Positions 57,077 through 64,000 of a stretch of 64,000 nucleotides of DNA are shown here, in pieces. The notes beneath the pieces are model-generated. The model was not told the origin of the DNA. It made no database searches and worked only from the letters and a program-made list of their open reading frames with translations. Each line of letters opens with the position of its first letter. Position 1 is the stretch's first letter. Position numbers and translations under genes: made by a program. Source of the stretch: Azolla caroliniana (taxonomy: Eukaryota > Polypodiophyta); assembly GCA_043228905.1 (NCBI GenBank), contig JBHGNT010000006.1, forward strand, positions 9,238,001 to 9,302,000, given 5' to 3'.

Positions 57077-60000
57077 AATACCAGATATCCACACTAGATT
57101 GCCATTTGTGATCGGGGAAACCTCTGAAATACCCATGTTTTATGTTAATAACTAAGTTGTAGTCATTTCCTCAAATGCCCTGGTCAATCCCTGAAAGAGA
57201 GAGTAAGGGATGAATTGTTCATATGTTTGCTCTCAAATAACACACATAAAGTTGAGGCTAATGGAATTAATTGGCCATATGATTGCACGTATAATTGCTC
57301 AAGAGGTGGTTGACCAGGTGCATTTCTTGGAAATAAAAATGTTAGTGGTTTTCAGGGTTTTTCCTCTTTACGATTTTGGAAGGAAAATGTAGAAATTTGC
57401 TCAGTGAGTTAGAGTTCTTGATGCAGGTCGCCGGTGAAAATAGTGGAGGGTTAAAGTTCCCATTTTCTAGTTTCATGGTTTATTCTACCAATGTGTATGG
57501 CAGTGACATGTATCACATTGTATATTGTTTACTGTATATTATTGTAACATTAAGCATATGATAGAAAAATGTGCTCATTTGCTAATGGAATGAAATAGAA
57601 AGTCGATTGCTTGCAAGATTCACAATAGTTCAACACATTTTGTATTATGTGGAATTAGGTGCTCTTCATCTTCAACAACATTTACATGTGGTTCCATTCA
57701 TAATTATCCTCACATGACGTGAAATGTCTCACCATTCCCCAAATACAACACTTTTGCTGTTAAACCCTATGGCTATGTCTAGACCACAACTTCTAGATTG
57801 TTGGCAATGGGATGACCAGCCACAAATTACAAGTAATTAGTTACCAATTTTTTGCCATGAAAACTTTGAAACCCCTTCATGCCAATGCAAATTTAGATAT
57901 GTTTTTTTAATGATGGTAAATCCCAATTTAAATGTACAATGTAGAGTAAATGTGGGAGTTCCTTGGCAAAGTCTCATATTTGGAAATTGAGGACAAATAT
58001 TGCATTATAAATAGATATGCTTTACAACAATTCCAAACCTAAAGGATGATGCCTCACATAGATGGATAATGGAAAGTTGTATGTAACATGTTAACACTAT
58101 GTAAAAGGTAGCAATTGGATTAAATGCAAGGTTCCCAAACTTATGTCTCTATAATGTAACACAATTATTTAGTTCTTGCCATTATTCCCTTAATGAAGGA
58201 CTCTCTCAACAAGTACATGATGCAAGGCTTTTCAAATGGACTTTGTCTTTATTAATATATTGTTAATTATGACATACCATATAGTATTGCTAATTATGAG
58301 GGAGAGTTCTAAGCAAAATGTCATTAAGAAGGTGAAAAGAAATAGATTGATTATAGAGCATATAGAGTATCATTGAATGGCCAAGAAATTCATGTTATGC
58401 GATGGGATGGTGTGTTTGAATTTTGGAAAGATTGAAAGGATCAAAAGGTTAATTAGATATTGAGGGAGTTGTAGAAAGCCTTTTTTGGAATTTCATTGAT
58501 ACCTGTCATGAAACAAATGTGGTGAAATATTGTCATAAATTTGCTAAATATAAATTTGAAAAAACTAACAATTATTTGATGTGTAAAGTTTTTGATAAAC
58601 TATCAAATGGAGTCAAATGACAAGTAAATTTCTAGAAAATTATTAGGGAATCTTTGCTTGAAATGCAAGGGTGACTACCAAAAACAAATGATGAGGGCCT
58701 ATATTGGAAATGTTCACGCAAAAGACATAGAGAAGTAAGACCTTACGTGAATTGCCGAAATTTGAAAGCTTTTCCATCTAAATAGATTCCTTAGTGCTAT
58801 CATGGTGTTTGGAATGACTTGTGCCCATGTGTTTGGTTGAATTCTTAAAAATAACACTTTTTATTGAGGTCTTTCTGGTATGTGTATGGTATACCTTTGT
58901 TTCTTAAAAAAGTAGGCTAATCCATGGAATATTTACCTTCCATTTTGTATTTGAAAAGTTTCTTTTACCTTTTGAATTTACCCATATTCCCACGTTAATT
59001 TATCAAAATTATATTTAAACTTTGTATTTCATGCATGCTCATAAAAAATTGGTCTAGGGTACAATTTTGAAAAGAAACTTGTAGTTGAACCTTGTATAAG
59101 TAAATGAAGGAAATTTACATTGTAAGTGCAGATTATAAGTATAATATTTCCTTAATTTGCAGAGATATAGTTAAGTAGGAAAGCCCGTCTCCATTAAAGT
59201 GTGGGTTTCATTACGAGTTTGAGAGCTTTTACGTGATAATATAGCCTAGGGTTTACAAACATTCAAATGAAGAAAACTAAGGGTGTAAACGTAGTGCCTA
59301 ACAAGTATTTCGCAATGAATATGTTAACATTGGAAAATCCTCATGGTTTATTTGATTGAAATGATATGTTTCCTTGGAGAAAGGAAAAACACGTATTGGT
59401 CTTCAGAAGGTTGAGAGAAACCAACCAAATATCACTCCAAGTGAATTATCTAATAATGAAGTATTCACACATGAAACATTCTGATCATGTCTATTAAAAT
59501 TCAGAAGCAACCAATTTGATTCTTGTCTATTAGGCAGATTTGGGTTAGATATGTGTTCCGTTCAATGGGATGATCTGTAATAAGAAATGGAATGATCAAA
59601 TGAGATAATGATGAATGGATGGTATGTATTGAACTTGATTCTTGTAGGCCATATACATAGGACATTGTTGCATTGGTTTGGCTTGAAAGACTGAAACTCT
59701 TCATTGGATTCAATACACACCAATTTGGATGTCCCTAAACCTGTGCTACAAAATCTACATTGAACGTGTAGTTCTATTGTATCTATGCCTATTGTATATA
59801 CAAACACACATGCACACATAATTCTTTTGTTAATAATTAAATAAGATAATGTTAATCTAAATACATGTACTTTGAGAGCAGAATTGATGCAAGCGACAAC
59901 AATGTTCATGTTTGTGGTGAAAAGAGCAGAGAAGGCAATATCTTAAAAGCCTTCCTATGATCAAGCATAATAGTTAGCCAATTGATTTCATCACATGATT

Positions 60001-60808
60001 CACATAGATGTGGTATCACAATTAGAAGAGGTGTGATTATGGGGAGTTTTAAATATTCTCGGCACAGATATTATATACGAAAAGTTGATTTCCAAATCAA
60101 GTGTAGCTTTCTTCTTGTTTTCCATTTGGAATGTTGCCCTGTTTTCTCAAGTTTTCTCAAGAGGAACATCTTAAGACAATTGATTCTTTTGGACTATTTT
60201 GCATAATAAATAGGACATCTGAGCCAAAGAAAAAGGAACTATATTTTGATCAATTATGCATACGTACTATGGTGTTTTCCCATATACTTGTGTACGTACA
60301 AGAAACAATATACCTGGCTGAAGTAAACAAAGGACAAGAAAAAAATCACGAATCTCTGTTTGATGGGTGTTGAAACAAATGGATCTTATAAAATTTTGTA
60401 TGTTGTATGAAAAACGCCCCCTTGAGCTCAACATGAGTGACACACCGAAACAAAACTAACTCTACTTTGGAAGACTTGATACAATCAACGAGTTCCTCTT
60501 ATTTGTTTCCCATTGAAAAGCTTGCTTGAATCCATCATAGGCGAGAAAACAAAAAAAGAATTTGTTTGTCTTTTGTATTGATGAATTTGATTCAATCGTT
60601 ACGCTATATTAGAAGGATTTATTGAACACAGTTATTGTAAGTATATTCTTCCACATTAGCAAGCTTTTGATTCAACCACCAACAACTAATAACAAAATCT
60701 CCTTGTTTTGTTTTTCTCTAGTTTCAACGGCTCAACTCCATCAGTGTCTATGAATCACAAAATCTCCTTATTCCTTTTGTTTTTCCATATTTATAAGGTT
60801 TGACTCGA
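57077..60808. other. Gene-free AT-rich spacer
   Basis: 3.7 kb without a convincing coding region, LTR or RNA gene. Short open frames (57210, 57376, 59562 and 60131) have no conserved motif and many neighbouring stops. It includes the 3' side of the FKBP gene and that of the PHD/GNAT gene. Confidence 0.6.
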
Positions 60809-62446
60809 TCAATGACAACTGATAGGTCGAGAAGCTTCTGTGCCATTACTACGTGGAAGAAGCTTGACTTTAAACCTAATAAGACCAGGTTGTGTTCTTC
60901 TCTTAGAAGTGATATCAATCTCTCCATTCTTCTTTGTTTCATCTTCAGATCCAATTAAGATTTTGTGAAGAAGGCTCGTCCCTGGAAACGACATCAACAC
61001 TACGTCCGAAATCATCTTAAGCTCTTCACCATTCATGGATTCAAATCCAAATGACCTTGTCCATGTATTAATGAGTTCGGCGATGGAAGGAAGAACCAAT
61101 TTGTAGACCCCAATCTCTCGAAGCATTGATTCTAATGCATTCATCAAAGACTTACACATCCCTCTCTGACGAAAATCATTACGAGTAGCAATGAATGGCA
61201 TCTCGGCTAAACTGTTCCCATGAATCCGAACTGTTGCCACTGATACCAATTCTTCACCTTCATTCAATAACAATGTATAAAATCCACTGCAGTCTAGTCT
61301 CCTCACATCAGATTTCCTGTTGAATACCGCCTGAGGTAGTAAATCAATCTTAGTTTCATGGTCAATAATAGGATCAAAGCTTTCTCGGAGGACTTTTAAA
61401 GCTTCAGAAAGCTTCTTCTCAGAATTAAAGGCCACACCATTCTTGACCATTGGTGCTTCATCTTCTTTGAAGGACCTTATGAGAATCCATGAAAGATCTC
61501 CCTCTAGTTTAAACACGTGGCCGATCAAGTTCCTTAGTTTCTTGAAAACATATCTACATTGTTTCTTACAAAACCAGTTTCCTTCTGAATCTTGAGAATG
61601 GCTTGATTGTGAGCATGCCCTATGGTATGGTACATGACATTGTGCACAAATTGGCATTTCGGACTTAGCTTTCCATGAGGAATTCTTGCGATGGATTTCA
61701 ATGGCTTTTCCGCATTGACCACATCTACAACTCGAGCAGTGCCATTCCCCTTCAGGAATTTCATCTAAATGGAGACATTCGGCATGAAATGCTGATGGAC
61801 AACTATCACATAACATCAACCGACCACCATCTCCACAGATCTGACAAATGTTGTCATTTCCATCATCTTCTTCGGTACTCAATTCGAGCACTTTAGATTT
61901 TGATTCAACGCTTTCCATGGATTGCAGACACTGCATGATGGATCGTCCATCACGAAGAAATATGTTTGCACTAGGTCTGTGCAATGTGCTTCCAGCATGG
62001 ACCTCGAATTTTGACAAAAGGAAAGATGTTCCACAGCAAGAGCATAGAATGCCATCGCGGGTAAACTTTCCTTCTTTCATGATCGATCCATCTCGTTTCT
62101 TGAGGTAAAAAATGGGTTCAAGATCAGAGATCGTACCTGAATTAATGAGTCTGGAGAAGATACTAGAGGTTGATTTAACTTCCGAGGATAGCGACCATGA
62201 TGGTGATGGTGATGATGATGATGATGAGGGCGAGTATGTTGACGATGAAAGATTCATTTTCTTTTTCGTGGTCGTTTTTGCTACCTTCATCTTCTTTGTA
62301 GAGGATAATCTGTTGCTCTTTCTGGAGGACGGTGAAGAGGATAACGAAAAAGAAGAAGACGAAGAAGAAGAAGATGATGACGATGTGTCGTTAGGAAATG
62401 ATCTCTTCTTAGGGTTTGTAGAATGCGATGAATATGTTACGGCCAT
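60809..62446 (-). CDS. PHD-finger/GNAT protein, IDM1-like, 545 residues
   Basis: A nuclear chromatin factor of the plant family with increased-DNA-methylation-1 type histone acetyltransferases. Residues 20-90 are Ser-rich with basic patches. Residues ~104-175 hold a TPL-binding-like Jas segment (DGILCSCCGTSFLLSKFEVH, AGSTLHRPSANIFL). A PHD finger spans 200-240 (CQICGDGGRLMLCDSCPSAF), and a second zinc module 242-297. A GNAT domain spans ~330-490, with the acetyl-CoA loop around RNDFRQRGMCKSLMNALE. No intron is seen. The ATG at 62446 was chosen because the in-frame extension to 62620 is a hydrophobic stretch unlike the family, although it could encode an alternative N terminus. The loop lacks the full R/QxxGxG/A consensus (RQRGMC), so catalytic activity is uncertain. 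Confidence 0.92.
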   Translation of the reverse strand: MAVTYSSHSTNPKKRSFPNDTSSSSSSSSSSSFSLSSSPSSRKSNRLSSTKKMKVAKTTTKKKMNLSSSTYSPSSSSSSPSPSWSLSSEVKSTSSIFSRLINSGTISDLEPIFYLKKRDGSIMKEGKFTRDGILCSCCGTSFLLSKFEVHAGSTLHRPSANIFLRDGRSIMQCLQSMESVESKSKVLELSTEEDDGNDNICQICGDGGRLMLCDSCPSAFHAECLHLDEIPEGEWHCSSCRCGQCGKAIEIHRKNSSWKAKSEMPICAQCHVPYHRACSQSSHSQDSEGNWFCKKQCRYVFKKLRNLIGHVFKLEGDLSWILIRSFKEDEAPMVKNGVAFNSEKKLSEALKVLRESFDPIIDHETKIDLLPQAVFNRKSDVRRLDCSGFYTLLLNEGEELVSVATVRIHGNSLAEMPFIATRNDFRQRGMCKSLMNALESMLREIGVYKLVLPSIAELINTWTRSFGFESMNGEELKMISDVVLMSFPGTSLLHKILIGSEDETKKNGEIDITSKRRTQPGLIRFKVKLLPRSNGTEASRPISCH

Positions 62447-63042
62447 AGGGAAGGAGAGAAAGATATAGGGAGAGGATTCGATTGATCTCCTTAATGTGAT
62501 GCAGAGGGAGATAGATATGGTGATGAAGATAGTGGAAAGGATGATCTTTCTGTTTGCACAGAAGAAGGAGAAAGGAAGGAACACGACGAGATCAAGAAGA
62601 AGCGGAAGAAGAACGAACAAATGAATGAGGGGGGAGGAGGAGGAGGAGGAGGAGGAGACGATGAATCAAGGAATGAAGGAATAAGGGGAAGATGAAACGA
62701 ATGAAGGAGAAGAAACAAGACGGCGATGGCGATGGCGATGGCGTGCGCAGAGACGCGATCGATCGGATTCAAGACGAAGGAGGAGGAGGAAAACAGAAGA
62801 AGAAGAAGAAGAAGAAGAAGGAGAAGAAGGAGACGAAATGAATATTGAAAAGGCAAGAAAAAACAGAAGGAGCGAGCGCACGCCCCTTTCAATTCCCGGC
62901 TGCTGACGTGGCGGCCTCCGTCAGCCGGACGTCTCTTTCTTCTTCGTTATCGCCGTCATCTTAAGCTGCCGGCGACGGCGAAGGTCATCATCTCTCTCTC
63001 TCTCTCTCAAAAGACGTTAATCTCTCTCTATTTTTTATTATC

Positions 63043-63090
<48 letters not shown>

Positions 63091-63095
63091 TGTGC
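62447..63095 (-). promoter_or_regulatory. Leader and promoter side of the PHD/GNAT gene, SSR-rich
   Basis: GAG/GAA-type trinucleotide runs lie at about 62630-62660 and 62775-62835, and CT runs at about 62990-63008 and 63046-63086. On the gene strand the leader is pyrimidine-rich near the ATG. Upstream minus-strand ATGs at 62620, 62881 and 62892 make upstream open frames possible. No clear TATA box was found. Confidence 0.5.
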
Positions 63096-63830
63096 TGGTG
63101 AAGCTCCTTCCTCTTATTTTGGAGCCACTTGTTTTACTTAATAGCTACAACTTACATCTAAATCCAAGCCATTTGTCACTATGTATGGATCTTCGGTGCC
63201 ACTCTCGCTAGCCTCTTACCTAGCATTATCTTTTATTTTACCCCGACTGACCGACCCACCAACCCGAGCTAGCCCTAGCTCTCTCACTCGCTACATTACA
63301 TAATACGTATATAACATATCTCTTCCCCTTTGTGCAATGTGAACACGATGGGACGAGATGGTTTTTTTTTTTTGGGGGGGGGGGAGAGGGGTATCTCTAT
63401 ACCTTGGTTGCCAAACCAAGCTAGCAAAAGAGGATCCTTCTTCCTGAAAAGATGGACAATGCAACATCGTCAAATCAAATGTCGGCAAATCATTTTGGTG
63501 GTGCTTTTGACATAAATATATGTGTACATACATACATACATAACATTAACTCATGGAAGAGATTTACAACGGCTCGACCAAGCAAAACGTGTGTAAATTA
63601 TACGCAAGTAAGTGAGTGGCTTGAGTGTGTTGTATGGAGAAATGCGGGAAACAGACCCCCAACGATATGTATGTATGTACACAGTTCTTCCAAAGGAAAG
63701 GAACTAAGACGAACGAACCGGCTGGTCTTTATTTAATAAAGCCAACCAAGTAAAGCTTAACTAACGGAGGGGCCAGCCGGTTGGGTTTCAGTTCCGTCCG
63801 TTAGTTAGGCTTTAGTTCGGTCCACGGAGG

Positions 63831-63881
<51 letters not shown>

Positions 63882-64000
63882 GGAAAAACCTCTCTGTTTC
63901 CCGAGACGAGAGGTAAGGAGTTCGAATCTCGCTGCAACCATCGTCATGTGAACAATAACTGAAATGATTTCCCAGCGATGAAGGGTGAGAGAATACACAG
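63096..64000. other. Right-end spacer with (GA)n and tRNA-like box
   Basis: It contains an interrupted homopolymer T(12)G(10) at about 63361-63384, a pure (GA)n run at 63833-63880, a direct repeat of a Tyr-like GTTCCGTCCGTTAGTTAGG segment near 63760-63825, and the box GGAGTTCGAATCTCG at about 63917. No gene is seen. Confidence 0.55.
63885..63950 (+). repeat. tRNA-like SINE head fragment
   Basis: GAGAGGTAAGGAGTTCGAATCTCGCTGC resembles the B-box region of plant tRNA-derived SINEs. The A box is not clear and the cloverleaf cannot be completed. Confidence 0.35.

Noticed and set aside
62112-62468. Plus-strand acidic frame (DDDDD/EEEE)
   Set aside because: Reverse complement of the Ser-rich, basic N terminus of the PHD/GNAT gene.
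1-64000. CRISPR array, bacterial operon or rRNA genes
   Set aside because: No regularly spaced identical repeats with unique spacers and no rRNA-like sequence. The tandem repeats seen are eukaryotic mini- and microsatellites.

Overview
The window is nuclear DNA of a land plant. It holds spliced genes with AG-GT introns up to several kb, a chloroplast-targeted FKBP isomerase, a plant proteasome subunit, a PLS-class PPR protein, a plant-type PHD/GNAT protein and many Ty1/copia retrotransposons primed by initiator tRNA-Met. The intronless PPR gene with many MYGKCG-type units, the nested repeats and the abundant (CT)n tracts would suit a fern or another seed-free vascular plant. That placement is an inference and not proven by the sequence.

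Layout. From 1 to 10751 lies a copia element (A) whose reverse transcriptase is split by a second, antisense copia element (B, 4104-9488, TSD AGTTA). From 10876 to about 23945 lies a decayed copia remnant (C), split by a 12190-bp DNA transposon (11231-23420) with 25-bp terminal inverted repeats and a 4-bp TSD (TGTC). After an unremarkable 2.5-kb stretch comes copia element D (26410-31285, TSD AGTTG), which has lost catalytic residues. A LINE remnant (about 32398-33130) abuts the leader of a 1360-residue PPR gene (33310-37392). Then come the eight-exon RPN7 gene (minus, 45413-38926), a spacer with LINE- and SINE-like debris, a nine-exon FKBP18-like gene (48790-57076) whose second intron holds an antisense copia element (E), 3.7 kb with nothing recognisable, and a PHD-finger/GNAT gene (minus, 62446-60809).

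The most interesting object is the 12.2-kb DNA transposon. Removing it with one TGTC copy rejoins copia C in frame, which fixes its ends. It carries two convergent spliced genes. On the minus strand is an 813-residue protein with a zinc-rich middle and a candidate DDD triad, which I take to be the transposase. On the plus strand is a 922-residue nuclear-type protein with a basic N terminus, coiled coil, RING-H2 finger and five acidic 17-residue repeats. A possible third small gene lies between them. The 4-bp TSD and DDD triad fit the Sola superfamily, but that assignment needs a database search. Both long introns are packed with AGTAC/GTACT motifs that also occur near the termini. The transposase gene is preceded by a 273-bp tandem duplication and two teloboxes.

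All exon models come from reading splice sites by eye. For RPN7, the FKBP gene and both main transposon genes, every junction keeps phase and the total length is divisible by three.
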